NCBI GenBank assembly: GCA_903872155.1 | Contig: CAIQJP010000093.1 | Location: 1-64,000 of the forward strand | Source: an uncultured Actinomycetes bacterium | GTDB lineage: Bacteria > Actinomycetota > Acidimicrobiia > Acidimicrobiales > Ilumatobacteraceae | Direction of reading: 5' to 3' | DNA length: 64,000 bases | Shown here: one piece after another, positions 50,928 through 60,552 of the stretch | Layout: the number at the start of each line of letters is the position of its first letter | How positions within the stretch are numbered: the first letter of the stretch is position 1 | Made by a program: the position numbers and the translations under genes | The notes under the pieces: generated by a model | Databases searched by the model: none | Seen by the model: the letters and a program-made list of their open reading frames with translations, nothing else | Told to the model about the DNA's origin: nothing

Positions 50928-52652
50928 GTGGAGAGCGATCTTTTGCGTGAGCGCTTGGCCGGTCGGCCGGTCGAAGATGTTCAAGCGACCTTTTGTGCGG
51001 TGCTCGTCGACGAATGGGTGAAGCAGGGGATCGGCCATGCGGTCATCGCTCCTGGCTCACGGTCAACGCCTCTCGCTCTCGCTCTCAGTCAACGTTCCGA
51101 AATACATATTGAAGTTTTTCATGATGAGCGCTCGGCTGCTTTTGCGGCTTTGGGGGTTGGGTTGGCAACTCAACGGCCTGCCATTTTGCTCTGTACCTCA
51201 GGAACTGCGGCGGCCCATTTTTTCGCAGCCATTATCGAAGCAAGTATGTCTCATGTGCCGATGTTGGTCGTGACCGCTGATCGTCCACCCGAATTAAAAG
51301 ACGTCGGAGCTCCTCAAACCATTGATCAGACGAAAATGTATGGAGACGTCGTTCGCTGGTTTCATGATCCCGGAGTAGCTGACACAACTGCAAGCTATTC
51401 GTGGAGATCGCTGGCTCGACAAAGTTTTTCGTTTTGTATTGGTAATTCTCCAGGACCAGTTCATCTCAACCTTCCCTTTCGTGAGCCGTTAGTTGGTTCT
51501 GCGATTGACCTGCCCGTTGACTCGCGCGTTCGTCACCAGATGTTCGGTCGCCTCGATTTAGGTCAGGCGGACTATGAGAGTGTCGCGACTGTTTTGAATG
51601 TAGATAAGGGATTGATTGTCGCTGGGCGCGGTTGTGGCAACGCCGAAGAAATCTCTCATTTAGCGAAGTTGCTCAATTGGCCAGTGCTCGCCGACTCTCG
51701 ATCTGGATGTCAAGGTATACCTGAAGCAGTTCAATATTTTGATTCGATCCTTCGTTCGGAATTATTCGCTACTGCGAATCAACCCAAAGTGGTCTTAAGA
51801 CTTGGAGAATCGCCAAGTTCAAAGGTGCTGAGTCAATTCATCACTCAATCTCAGGCCACCCAAGTACATGTCAGCGCTTTTGAAATGACTGCTGACGCTG
51901 ACCATCAAGTGTCGCTACATATTTCAACTGATCCCGCTACCTTTTGTCGACAAGTTCAGAACTATGTGAAACCTAATAGTGATTCTGGTGTGCTGATCAC
52001 ATGGTTGAAAGCCAATACTGTCGCTCGATCAACGGTTGTTCATTTCTTCAACAATTCAGATGAAAGATTGCTCGCTCCGCGAGTGTCTCAGTTGGTACAA
52101 GAAGATCTAATACCGCAAGAAAATCTGTTGGTCTCATCATCAATGCCGGTGCGTGATTTGGAATGGTTTGGCGGAGATTGTTCACGATTGAACGTCTTCT
52201 CGAACCGAGGTGCTAACGGAATTGACGGTGTCGTTGCAACTGGCGTCGGAGTTGCTGTTGCAACCCAGCGAAAGACCGCAGTATTGATTGGCGATATTGC
52301 ACTGTTACATGATTCGTCGAGTTTGGTCGATCTTCACAGACGACATGTTGAATTGAAGATTATTGTGACCGATAATGATGGAGGTGGCATCTTTCATTAT
52401 TTGCCACAGGCCACATTGGTGAATGCTGATGCATTCGAAATGTTATTTGGTACTCCGCACGGAACAGACCTATTGCAATTAGCCAAAGCTCACCATTTGG
52501 CGACTTTTGATTGTCGTTCAGCCGCCGAGCTAAGAAGTGCCTTATCGTCGCCCGGAACGTGTGTGATACGGGTGCATACCGATCGCAACAACGAAGTTTC
52601 GACGCATCAAGAAGTGAACGCACTAGTGGTCTCGGCGTTGAGGAATCAATAG
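50928..52652 (+). CDS. menD: SEPHCHC synthase MenD
   Basis: A 574-residue ThDP-dependent enzyme that joins isochorismate and 2-oxoglutarate, the first committed step of menaquinone synthesis. VIAPGSRSTPLALAL at about 40 is the MenD signature, followed by VFHDERSAAFAALGV, the ThDP-activating Glu region, and the C-terminal ThDP/Mg motif GDIALLHDSSSLVDLHR near 465 with TDNDGGGIFHYLPQA. It starts at GTG. It converges on menF, which supplies its substrate, with only 7 bases between stops. Confidence 0.96.
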   Translation: MESDLLRERLAGRPVEDVQATFCAVLVDEWVKQGIGHAVIAPGSRSTPLALALSQRSEIHIEVFHDERSAAFAALGVGLATQRPAILLCTSGTAAAHFFAAIIEASMSHVPMLVVTADRPPELKDVGAPQTIDQTKMYGDVVRWFHDPGVADTTASYSWRSLARQSFSFCIGNSPGPVHLNLPFREPLVGSAIDLPVDSRVRHQMFGRLDLGQADYESVATVLNVDKGLIVAGRGCGNAEEISHLAKLLNWPVLADSRSGCQGIPEAVQYFDSILRSELFATANQPKVVLRLGESPSSKVLSQFITQSQATQVHVSAFEMTADADHQVSLHISTDPATFCRQVQNYVKPNSDSGVLITWLKANTVARSTVVHFFNNSDERLLAPRVSQLVQEDLIPQENLLVSSSMPVRDLEWFGGDCSRLNVFSNRGANGIDGVVATGVGVAVATQRKTAVLIGDIALLHDSSSLVDLHRRHVELKIIVTDNDGGGIFHYLPQATLVNADAFEMLFGTPHGTDLLQLAKAHHLATFDCRSAAELRSALSSPGTCVIRVHTDRNNEVSTHQEVNALVVSALRNQ

Positions 52653-52659
52653 TCAAGTC

Positions 52660-53838
52660 TCAAGGACGAACAATTGCGGAGAGCATCGCCTGAAATTTCG
52701 CTTGTGTCTCGGCTAATTCAGCAGCTGGGTCTGACGCCGCAACGATTCCACCACCGGCGATGATCCGAGCGCTCTTTCGATCGTCCGACAACTCAGCACA
52801 TCGAATCGCTACTGCCCACGTCCCGTTGCCATTGGCGTCCACCCAGCCAACTGCACCGCCATAGTTTTTTCGGTCAAAACCTTCGAGTTGAGCGATGATT
52901 TCAAGGGCCTCTAATCGAGGATGACCGCCGAGCGCAGGAGTCGGGCACAACAAGCGGGCGAGTTCAAGTAGTGGGGGATGTTCGTCAGAAAGGTGACCTT
53001 CAATCAGAGTTCCGAGATGTTGAACATTGGCAACTTGAATAACTGAAGGTTGGGGTTCCCAATCTAAATACGAACAAAATGGCAACAACATGTCATGAAT
53101 GACGTCAATGACTACGCGGTGTTCAACTTGATCTTTCATACTCGAAATGAGTTTGCTGGCGAGTTCGTTGTCGGTGTTCGGATCTCCCGTTCGAGGTGTC
53201 GTTCCGGCCAGTGGGTACGAACGGATCGTTTGTCCAGATACTTCGATCAACAATTCGGGTGATGCCCCGATGAAACCATTCATCGAATAGCGATAGCTGT
53301 TGCCAAATGTCGCTCTCAGTCGCTGTAAAACCGAATGAACATCGATGGGCTGATCGGCCTCAACGATGATCTCACGGGCGATCACGGCCTTGGTGATTTT
53401 TCCTTCAACAACGGCGTCACGAGCGCTCGCGACCGCCTGCAGGTATTTGTCGATTGGTGTGAGAGGCCGAACTGAAAACGAATTGGTTTTCGCTGATGGT
53501 GGAGGTGAAACTTCAACGTCGGTCGGCGCCTCGTCGACTGTTGTCAACCAACAGTTGCCCGATTCGTCTTTTCCTACTACTTGTTGAGGAATGAAGAATT
53601 CGCCAGCAGAGTTTTGGTCAAACGGAATAATGCCCATTGCAATTGGAGCGACATTTAGATTGGTCTCATTGTGATGATTAATCTCAGACAAAGTTTTCTG
53701 AACCTCTGAGAACGCAACGCGAGCAGCAATTCCGCGTGCGGCATAGCCGACACCGCTACGTACGAAAAGATAACCATCGTTGCCCGCTACGTCATTCAGG
53801 TCTACTGATGAATCGAATGCAATGGTTGTCGCAATCAC
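52660..53838 (-). CDS. menF: Isochorismate synthase MenF
   Basis: A 392-residue chorismate-utilising enzyme converting chorismate to isochorismate. The catalytic core is typical: AREIIVEADQPIDV, SYRYSMNGFIGASPELLIEV, SYPLAGTTPRTGDPNTDNEL followed by ASKL, CPTPALGGHPRLEAL and AGGGIVAASDPAAELAETQA. The Lys in KITKAVIARE serves as general base in the family. It lies six bases after menG in a two-gene operon and converges on menD. Confidence 0.95.
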   Translation of the reverse strand: MIATTIAFDSSVDLNDVAGNDGYLFVRSGVGYAARGIAARVAFSEVQKTLSEINHHNETNLNVAPIAMGIIPFDQNSAGEFFIPQQVVGKDESGNCWLTTVDEAPTDVEVSPPPSAKTNSFSVRPLTPIDKYLQAVASARDAVVEGKITKAVIAREIIVEADQPIDVHSVLQRLRATFGNSYRYSMNGFIGASPELLIEVSGQTIRSYPLAGTTPRTGDPNTDNELASKLISSMKDQVEHRVVIDVIHDMLLPFCSYLDWEPQPSVIQVANVQHLGTLIEGHLSDEHPPLLELARLLCPTPALGGHPRLEALEIIAQLEGFDRKNYGGAVGWVDANGNGTWAVAIRCAELSDDRKSARIIAGGGIVAASDPAAELAETQAKFQAMLSAIVRP

Positions 53839-53844
53839 GGATCA

Positions 53845-54582
53845 TTAATCCCTTGTAGCGAGCATCAGTTGGGTGATTCCGCCTGAGAGTTGATGATGAG
53901 TCGCATTGGAAAATCCAGCTCTTTGTAATGCACCCAGCATTTCGTCACGAGGAGGTAGGTAGGCAACGCTTTTAGGCAAATAGCGGTAAGCAGCTGGATC
54001 AGAAAGCCACCCACCAATCTTTGGAACGATCTTGCCAAAATAGATTCCGTTACCGAAACGGATAAGACGATTATGCGGTATGCCGACATCGAGTAAAGCA
54101 ATCCGACCGCCCGGTCGTACCACGCGGCCCAATTCGTTGAAAAAGGCCGGAAGGTCGACCAGGTTGCGCAAAGCGAATCCGCAAGTTGCGCCATCAACAC
54201 TGCAGTCGCCGATAGGAAGATTCAAAATGTCAGCTTGTGATCGGGGAGAACCAGATCGATCGGCGGCCAACATTCCAAAAGAGAGATCCATTGAAAGCGG
54301 TCGAATTCCGACCCGGCGTAAATCGATGCACAGATCGCCGGTGCCGCTCGCGAGATCGAGAACGGTGCTGCCTTGCGGAAGGTTCAGAAGTCGTACTGCT
54401 TTGCGCCGCCAGCGAGTGTCGAGACGAAAGGTCATGATGCGATTGACGAGGTCGTAGCGCGGCGCGATGGTGTCAAACATCTCTTGTACTGCACGCACCT
54501 TCTCTTGGCCTTCGGGGAGGGCTTCAGTGTCCCAAGACGGGACAGACGGTCGATCGTTGGGTTCGGAAGATCCAATGCTCAC
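53845..54582 (-). CDS. menG: Demethylmenaquinone methyltransferase (MenG/UbiE)
   Basis: A 245-residue SAM-dependent methyltransferase for the last menaquinone step. UbiE/MenG signatures are FDTIAPRYDLVNRIMTFRLD (about 33-52), the SAM-binding STVLDLASGTGDLCIDL, DGATCGFALRNLVDLPAFFN and GGRIALLDVGIPHNRL. A Pro/Asp-rich 25-residue N-terminus precedes the fold. It is the first gene of the menG-menF operon and divergent from the acyl-CoA dehydrogenase gene, with 138 bases between. Confidence 0.95.
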   Translation of the reverse strand: MSIGSSEPNDRPSVPSWDTEALPEGQEKVRAVQEMFDTIAPRYDLVNRIMTFRLDTRWRRKAVRLLNLPQGSTVLDLASGTGDLCIDLRRVGIRPLSMDLSFGMLAADRSGSPRSQADILNLPIGDCSVDGATCGFALRNLVDLPAFFNELGRVVRPGGRIALLDVGIPHNRLIRFGNGIYFGKIVPKIGGWLSDPAAYRYLPKSVAYLPPRDEMLGALQRAGFSNATHHQLSGGITQLMLATRD

Positions 54583-54720
54583 AACGTCAGGCTAAACGGC
54601 TTTTCTCGTTGGAGGGGATTTCGGAGTCGCCGACTTCGGTCACGATCGGGCAAGATGGCGTAGAGGGCGTTTGGTGTTGAGTCGAAAGTTCTCTGTATTG
54701 ACCGATGATGGGGGTAGGAC

Positions 54721-55959
54721 ATGATTGATTTCACTTTGGCGCCAGAACACGAGGCCATTCGTACAAAGGTCCGAGATTTCGTTGAAAATCACATCAAGCC
54801 CGCCGTTGAGCCGTTTGGTCATCGCGATGAAATGGACCCCGAGAAGCATCGTCAATATGTCGGCGAACTGATTCGCTTGCGAAAGTTGGCAGTTAAGGAG
54901 GGTTTGTGGTTGCCCCATATGCCCAAAGAGTGGGGCGGTATGGGCCTCGGTCATGTGGCATTAGCCATGGTTCAAGCCGAAGCTGCCAAGACCCGTGTCG
55001 GACCCTGGGTGTTCAACTGCCAGGCTCCCGATGAGGGCAACATGCATACCCTCGTGCACTGGGCGACACCAGAGCAAAAAGAGAAGTATTTGAAGCCACT
55101 GTGCGATGGAGTTTCGTCGTCGTGCTTCGCGATGACTGAGCCCGAAGTAGCTGGATCAGATCCCACCTTGATTCGCACTCATGCCATTAAGGACGGGGAT
55201 GAGTGGATCATTAACGGGCACAAGTGGTTTATTTCTGGTGCCGACCGGGCCAAGTTCGCGATTTTGATTGCTCGGACTGAAATGGATGTTCCGGAAGGAT
55301 CACGCGGTGCCAATACCGCGTTCATCATTGATCTTCCCCAACTTGGTTGGAACAATGTTCGTGAAGTTGAAACCATGCATGGTCCTGGCGGTCACAGCGA
55401 AATTGTGATCGAAGATTTGCGGGTGCACGATTCACAAATTTTGGGTGGCCGCGGAAACGGACATCGACTTGGTCAATACCGACTTGGACCGGCTCGATTA
55501 GCGCACTGCATGCGTTGGATCGCACAAGCCGAAACTGCTCTTGACATGATGGTTGATCGTTCATTGAAGCGTTACTCCCACGGATCTTTCTTGGCTGAAA
55601 AGCAAGGTATTCAGTGGTTGATCGCGGACTCAGCTATGGAGATTTATCAATGCAAGTTGATGATTCTTCACGCTGCATTCAAGATTGATCGCGGTGATGA
55701 TTTCCGGACCGAAGTTTCAATGGCGAAGCACTTTGTCGCGAATAGTTTGAACCGTATTATCGACCGTGCCATTCAGGTTCATGGTGCTCTGGGTTACTCA
55801 ACCGATACACCATTGGCCAACATGATGCAGCATGCCCGTTGGGCGCGTTTCGCTGATGGTGCTGATGAAATCCACCAGATGCGAATTGCGGAAAATACCA
55901 TCAAAGCATTCACCGATCATGGGACCACTCGTACCGCAACGGGTGATTTGCCGATCTGA
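54721..55959 (+). CDS. Acyl-CoA dehydrogenase
   Basis: A 412-residue FAD enzyme for alpha,beta-oxidation of an acyl-CoA. Segments visible are the N-terminal helical domain (HEAIRTKVRDFVENHIKP), the FAD-binding SSCFAMTEPEVAGSDPTLIR (about 137-156), WIINGHKWFISGAD, and the C-terminal IQVHGALGYSTDTPLANMMQ motif. The usual catalytic Glu is not certain by eye. Length and features fit the FadE/CaiA-like group. GGGGGTAGGA precedes the ATG. The acyl-CoA ligase gene converges on it, with stops 3 bases apart, so ligase and dehydrogenase may act on the same substrates. Confidence 0.92.
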   Translation: MIDFTLAPEHEAIRTKVRDFVENHIKPAVEPFGHRDEMDPEKHRQYVGELIRLRKLAVKEGLWLPHMPKEWGGMGLGHVALAMVQAEAAKTRVGPWVFNCQAPDEGNMHTLVHWATPEQKEKYLKPLCDGVSSSCFAMTEPEVAGSDPTLIRTHAIKDGDEWIINGHKWFISGADRAKFAILIARTEMDVPEGSRGANTAFIIDLPQLGWNNVREVETMHGPGGHSEIVIEDLRVHDSQILGGRGNGHRLGQYRLGPARLAHCMRWIAQAETALDMMVDRSLKRYSHGSFLAEKQGIQWLIADSAMEIYQCKLMILHAAFKIDRGDDFRTEVSMAKHFVANSLNRIIDRAIQVHGALGYSTDTPLANMMQHARWARFADGADEIHQMRIAENTIKAFTDHGTTRTATGDLPI

Positions 55960-55962
55960 TTT

Positions 55963-57606
55963 TTAGTGATCAGTGGTTGGATTCGCAATAGATTTCGCCC
56001 AGCGATAATCAGCCTTACCCGAAGGTGATCGAACAATGTGGTCGACATATACGAAATCTTTCGGCAGTTTGTAGCGGGCGATATGTTTGGCGGCTTCTTC
56101 GATCAGATCTTGGTTGGTCGTTGTCGAATCAGAACGTAGATGCACGATTGCGACCACTTCGTTACCCCAACGTTCACTTGGACGACCTGTCACAACGCAA
56201 TCCAAAACAGATAGATGAGACTTCACGGCCATTTCAACTTCTTCGGCGAAGATCTTTTCACCACCCGAATTGATCGTCACTGAATCTCGCCCACGCATTT
56301 CAACATGACCATCTGAAGTCAAAACGGCTCGGTCACCTGGGACTACGTAACGAACACCATTGATGACTGGGTACGTCTTGGCAGTCTTTTCGGCATCACC
56401 TAGGTATCCAAGAGCCAAACGTCCACTCTTGGCCAACCAGCCAGCCTCAGGATGTCCAGATTCGGTGTGACCTGGTTCAAGAACTTCGGTGAGGTTTTCG
56501 GAAAGTACATGATTGTTCGGAGATAGTGGGAAGGTTCCAGTGGATGCGCCACCAATGGCAGACATATGTGTGAGTTGACCACCAGCCTCTGATGAACCCA
56601 GACCATCGATAATCATGAGGTGGGGCGCGAGTTGAAGCAATTCATTTTTGTAATGAGCCGAAAGTGCCGCACCACCTGAAATGATGACCGTCAAACTTGA
56701 GATGTCGTAGTGGCGCATTTTGAGTTGATCAATGAGGGGACGAGCGAAGGCATCTCCAACGATCAAAAGGAAATCAATTTTTTCCTTCTCAACCATTGAC
56801 CAAATGTCATGAGCATCGAGTCGTTCGGGAATTGAAGGTACAAAAACTGTGCCTCCGGCATTCCAACTTCCGAAAGCGACCCAATGGCCAGCGCCGTGCA
56901 TGAATGGCGGGGCGACGAGTGCCATGCGACCCTTAGTTTCAGCGACAAAATCTTCGATTGTCTGGGCAAAACGAGAACCACCAAAGCACTCCACAAGTGC
57001 ATCGCCTTGGCGCCACATCACTCCCTTGGGCATTCCCGTGGTGCCCCCGGTGTACAAGATGTACAGGTCATCAGGATTTGCTGGCGACGGTTCATCGTCG
57101 CGTGAACTTTCCAGTGCGTCTTCGTACCAAATTGCACCAGGCAATAGCGGGTTATTCGACTCGTCTTGAACTTGCAATAACAGAGTGAGTTGAGGTGCAT
57201 CTGTAAGTACTGATTCAAGTACAGGAGCGAATGTTGAATGGAAGACGATGATTGAAGCTGCTGAGTCATTGAGCAGATACGTCAGCTCCTCAGCCACATA
57301 CCGGTAGTTCACATTGAATGGGGCCACGCGACCCTTGAAGGCACCAAGCATGCATTCGAGATATTCATTTCCGTTATGCAGATATATGGCGAGATGGTCT
57401 TGGCCACTTTCTTGCTGAGCAAGTTCGCTTCTTTCCGTATGACATCCGTAGCCACGGTCGTTGAGAAAGTTAGCCAGCCGACGGGTTCTGTCAGTGACTT
57501 CCTGCCAGGTATATCGACGATCACGAAAGACGAGACAGTCTTCATCGGGTCTCGATTTGGCGATGGCTTCGTGGATTTCTCCCACAGTGAACTGCTGCAC
57601 AGCCAA
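55963..57606 (-). CDS. Acyl-CoA synthetase (FadD-like)
   Basis: A 547-residue AMP-forming ligase. The P-loop is LYILYTGGTTGMPKGVMWRQ at about 195-214, with the partner motifs IDGLGSSEAGGQL, RYVVPGDRAVL, GRDSVTINSGGEKIFAEEVE and PSGKADYRWAKS with the catalytic Lys. An MAPPFMHGAGHWVAF-like segment (ALVAPPFMHGAGHWVAF) lines the acyl pocket. It resembles the actinobacterial FadD3/FadD17-like acyl-CoA ligases. It converges on the acyl-CoA dehydrogenase and is divergent from the LLM oxidoreductase. Confidence 0.92.
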   Translation of the reverse strand: MAVQQFTVGEIHEAIAKSRPDEDCLVFRDRRYTWQEVTDRTRRLANFLNDRGYGCHTERSELAQQESGQDHLAIYLHNGNEYLECMLGAFKGRVAPFNVNYRYVAEELTYLLNDSAASIIVFHSTFAPVLESVLTDAPQLTLLLQVQDESNNPLLPGAIWYEDALESSRDDEPSPANPDDLYILYTGGTTGMPKGVMWRQGDALVECFGGSRFAQTIEDFVAETKGRMALVAPPFMHGAGHWVAFGSWNAGGTVFVPSIPERLDAHDIWSMVEKEKIDFLLIVGDAFARPLIDQLKMRHYDISSLTVIISGGAALSAHYKNELLQLAPHLMIIDGLGSSEAGGQLTHMSAIGGASTGTFPLSPNNHVLSENLTEVLEPGHTESGHPEAGWLAKSGRLALGYLGDAEKTAKTYPVINGVRYVVPGDRAVLTSDGHVEMRGRDSVTINSGGEKIFAEEVEMAVKSHLSVLDCVVTGRPSERWGNEVVAIVHLRSDSTTTNQDLIEEAAKHIARYKLPKDFVYVDHIVRSPSGKADYRWAKSIANPTTDH

Positions 57607-57673
57607 AACTTAGGGTTTGTGCCAGTCTCGTTACGAGTCAGGGTGGCCTGCTCTGGTCGGTATCGTCAGGGAT

Positions 57674-58672
57674 GTGAATCGAGAACAACCACCAGTCACC
57701 GGCAAGTCACCACATGGAGTTGTGTTTGGGGTTTTTATTCCTCAGGGTTGGAAATTGGAGTTGTCATCAATTGCTGAACCGGCAGACAAATGGAATAAGA
57801 CGGTCGAAATTGCGGTTCTCGCCGATGAATTGGGTTTTGATTCGTTGTGGGTGTACGACCACTTTCATAATGTCCCGCGACCTGCTCACGAAACAGTTTT
57901 TGAATGCTGGTCAACCATTGCGGCGATCAGTCAACGAACGTCGCGCATTCGCTTAGGTCAAATGGTTGGGTGTAACAGTTATCGCAATCCCGGATTGCTC
58001 GCAAAAATCACGTCAACCATTGACGTCATTTCTGGTGGGCGTTTGGAGTGGGGTATCGGGGCGGGTTGGTATGAAAATGAGTACCGCGCCTATGGGTACG
58101 AGTTTCCAAAGCCGAAAGATCGCATCGGCATGTTGCGCGAAAGCGTGGAAATCGTTCGCAGCATGTGGACAGAATCTGAAACGACGTACAAGGGCAAACA
58201 CTACGAAGTCTTCCGTGCGAACTGTGATCCGAAGCCATTGCAAAAGCCCACTCCACCCATTTGGATTGGTGGCGGTGGTGAACAGTTGACCTTGAGAGTC
58301 GTTGCACAGTTAGCAGACTGTTCAAACTTTGGTGGAACGCCCGATGAATGGGCTCGGAAGCGAGAAACCTTACTTGGGCATTGCCAAGTAGTCGGTCGTG
58401 ATCCCAATGAGATTCGTATGACCTGGTCCCCAGAATTGTTCATTCGCGAAAGCGAACGCGAACTGATTGAGCAAGCACCAAAGAGAATGTCTGGTGAGTC
58501 CTTTGAAGATTGGCGAAACGGCAATTTGGTGGGTACGCCCGATGAGGTGTCGGAAAAGATTGCTACCTATCTCAAAATTGGATGCAGCGGATTTATTCCG
58601 TGGAGTGCCGACTATCCGTCCACCGAGTCAATTGAACTGTTCGCCAAAAAGGTGATGGCGAATTTCAAATAA
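57674..58672 (+). CDS. LLM-class F420-dependent oxidoreductase
   Basis: A luciferase-like TIM-barrel protein, 332 residues from GTG 57674. The frame stays open 57 bases further upstream, but there it only overlaps the promoter area of the divergent ligase gene. Features are VVFGVFIPQGWKLEL, GFDSLWVYDHFHNVPRP, RLGQMVGCNSYRNPGLLAKI, GRLEWGIGAGWYENEYRAYG and PKPLQKPTPPIWIGGGGEQ. AGGGA lies just before the GTG, which is close for a ribosome site, so the precise start is uncertain. Context with acyl-CoA ligase, dehydrogenase and MaoC suggests a role in CoA-linked catabolism. Confidence 0.87.
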   Translation: MNREQPPVTGKSPHGVVFGVFIPQGWKLELSSIAEPADKWNKTVEIAVLADELGFDSLWVYDHFHNVPRPAHETVFECWSTIAAISQRTSRIRLGQMVGCNSYRNPGLLAKITSTIDVISGGRLEWGIGAGWYENEYRAYGYEFPKPKDRIGMLRESVEIVRSMWTESETTYKGKHYEVFRANCDPKPLQKPTPPIWIGGGGEQLTLRVVAQLADCSNFGGTPDEWARKRETLLGHCQVVGRDPNEIRMTWSPELFIRESERELIEQAPKRMSGESFEDWRNGNLVGTPDEVSEKIATYLKIGCSGFIPWSADYPSTESIELFAKKVMANFK

Positions 58673-58682
58673 TTTCGTTGGC

Positions 58683-59141
58683 TCAAATGTATGAGCGGAA
58701 GATAATTTCTGCGACGCAAGATGGCTTGCTTGCGCCTTGGCATTCGAAAGTGAATTCCATGGTCATCTGCACTCCATTAGCGATTTCTTCAACTTCAAGG
58801 AGTTTGACTCCGAGACGAATTTTTGAACCGACCGGAACTGGTGATGGAAAGCGAACTTTGTTGGCGCCGTAATTCACGCCCATTGAGAAACCTTCAATGC
58901 GAACGACGGTCGGGTACAACATCGGTCCGAGTGACAGAGTTAAGTATCCGTGAGCGATAGGTCCACCAAATGGACCAGTCTTGGCTCGTTCAACGTCGAC
59001 GTGAATCCATTGGTGGTCGCCAGTTGCTTCAGCGAATTGATTGACTCGCTCTTGGCTGACATCAAAATATTCGCTGTACCCGAGATGTTCTCCAACAGCT
59101 GCTTTGAGTCCATCGACTCCGGTGATTACTCGTGCGGTCAT
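58683..59141 (-). CDS. MaoC-family dehydratase
   Basis: A 152-residue single hotdog protein of the R-specific enoyl-CoA hydratase type. The hydratase 2 motif region reads FAEATGDHQWIHVDVERAKT followed by GPFGGPIAHGYLTLSLGP, with catalytic Asp47-His52-like residues in GDHQWIH. The family hydrates enoyl-CoA with R stereochemistry. SEYFDVSQERVNQF is the usual opening. It converges on the LLM oxidoreductase, with 10 bases between stops. Confidence 0.92.
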   Translation of the reverse strand: MTARVITGVDGLKAAVGEHLGYSEYFDVSQERVNQFAEATGDHQWIHVDVERAKTGPFGGPIAHGYLTLSLGPMLYPTVVRIEGFSMGVNYGANKVRFPSPVPVGSKIRLGVKLLEVEEIANGVQMTMEFTFECQGASKPSCVAEIIFRSYI

Positions 59142-59171
59142 ATTTTGAGCCTAGTCAAGTTTGTCCTGGGC

Positions 59172-59618
59172 TTACGAATACCAAACGCGTTGGTGTTCGC
59201 GGCTATGGGGATGAAGGAGCAGCGCGCACAGGGCCGCCTCAAAGATAAATCCGATGGTGTCACTACCTGTGATTTTGTCCAGGGTGCTAAAACCAGATGC
59301 TGACCACAGAACCCATATCCGGAGAGCGAACGGCGAGAACGCTGCGACAAGGGCGAGTTTGTAGCCGACCTTGCGGTCGTTGGCCATCAAGAAACCACCC
59401 CCAATAAAACTAACCAAGACAAGAATTCCGACAAGGCTGCCGATTGATCCTTTATCGACACGTGCATAGCCAATCCAGTCACGTTTATCCATAAAGCTGA
59501 TGAGGGCGAAAAAACCATTCAGATACAGAAGCCAGGTGGCAATTTGCAACGTTTGTGGTTGCATGCGATCAAACCACTTCCGTGGGTTCAACTGTTGATG
59601 TTTTTGACGCTTATTCAT
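59172..59618 (-). CDS. Four-helix membrane protein of unknown function
   Basis: 148 residues from ATG 59618, with AGAAG upstream; a further in-frame start lies 18 bases earlier. The N-terminus is basic (MNKRQKHQQLNPRKWFDRM), followed by four hydrophobic segments (WLLYLNGFFALISF, IGSLVGILVLVSFIGGGFLM, YKLALVAAFSPFALRIWVL, TIGFIFEAALCALLL). No family is recognised. It is divergent from era, with 82 bases between starts, and follows MaoC on the opposite side of a 30-base gap. Confidence 0.65.
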   Translation of the reverse strand: MNKRQKHQQLNPRKWFDRMQPQTLQIATWLLYLNGFFALISFMDKRDWIGYARVDKGSIGSLVGILVLVSFIGGGFLMANDRKVGYKLALVAAFSPFALRIWVLWSASGFSTLDKITGSDTIGFIFEAALCALLLHPHSREHQRVWYS

Positions 59619-59700
59619 ACTTCTAGAGTGCCACATATTGAGGTTCGGTCGTTGTCTATATCGGATAGTTGTTCAGATAGGGCGGTAGGGTACGGAACGA

Positions 59701-60540
59701 ATGCGCTCTGGATTTGTCACTCTTGTCGGTCGACCGAATGTCGGTAAGTCGACCTTGGTCAATGCGATTTGTGGCAAAAAGATTTCGATTGTGTCGGACA
59801 AGCCGCAAACTACTCGTCGTCAGGTGCGTGGAATTCTGACCCGCCCCGATAGTCAAATCGTGTTTGTCGATACGCCAGGCCTACACAAGCCGGTGAGTGC
59901 TTTGGGTGAGCGAGTCAATGCTGCAGCGATTGAAAGTATTAGTGACGTTGATGTGGCTTGCTTAGTCCTCGACGCGACAATGCCATTCGGTTCGGGAGAT
60001 CAATGGGTTGCTGATCGCCTTGACCTCTCGAAGACGATTGTGATTGTGAACAAGACCGATGTCGCAAGTAAGAAGCAGGTCGTCAATCACCTCATCGCTT
60101 CATCGGGACTTGACGCTCTTGCCTATTTCCCAATCTCGGCAAAATCTGGACATGGAGTTGCAGATTTGGTTGCGCACATTCTTGAACGTATGCCCGAAGG
60201 TCCGATGTACTACCCGGACGATATTGTCAGCGATCTACCCGAAGCCGAATTTGTTGCCGAGCTCGTGCGCGAGCAGCTATTGGCGGCAACTCATGATGAA
60301 TTGCCATATTCGATCGCCACTGTGGTGACTGAATGGGAATGGCCACGAATCCGCTGTGAAATCATTGTCGAACGTGAAAGCCAAAAGGGAATGGTGATTG
60401 GTAAGGGCGGCGCAGTACTGAAGATGGTCGGCACTGCAGTTCGCCAACAGTTGCCGCCCGGCGTCTTCATAGAACTTCACGTCAAAGTAGACAAAGATTG
60501 GCAACGCAAACCAGATCGCGTTGAACGACTCGGTTACTAA
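59701..60540 (+). CDS. era: GTPase Era
   Basis: A 279-residue Era with N-terminal GTPase domain and C-terminal KH domain. G1 is GRPNVGKS at 10-17, G3 is DTPGLHKP, G4 is NKTD and G5 is SAKSGHG. The KH domain carries RESQKGMVIGKGGAVLKMVG near 235 and ends HVKVDKDWQRKPDRVERLGY. Era binds the 16S rRNA 3' end during small-subunit assembly and is functionally linked to YbeY, which is also in this window but 16 kb away. Confidence 0.96.
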   Translation: MRSGFVTLVGRPNVGKSTLVNAICGKKISIVSDKPQTTRRQVRGILTRPDSQIVFVDTPGLHKPVSALGERVNAAAIESISDVDVACLVLDATMPFGSGDQWVADRLDLSKTIVIVNKTDVASKKQVVNHLIASSGLDALAYFPISAKSGHGVADLVAHILERMPEGPMYYPDDIVSDLPEAEFVAELVREQLLAATHDELPYSIATVVTEWEWPRIRCEIIVERESQKGMVIGKGGAVLKMVGTAVRQQLPPGVFIELHVKVDKDWQRKPDRVERLGY

Positions 60541-60552
60541 ATCATCAAGGCG

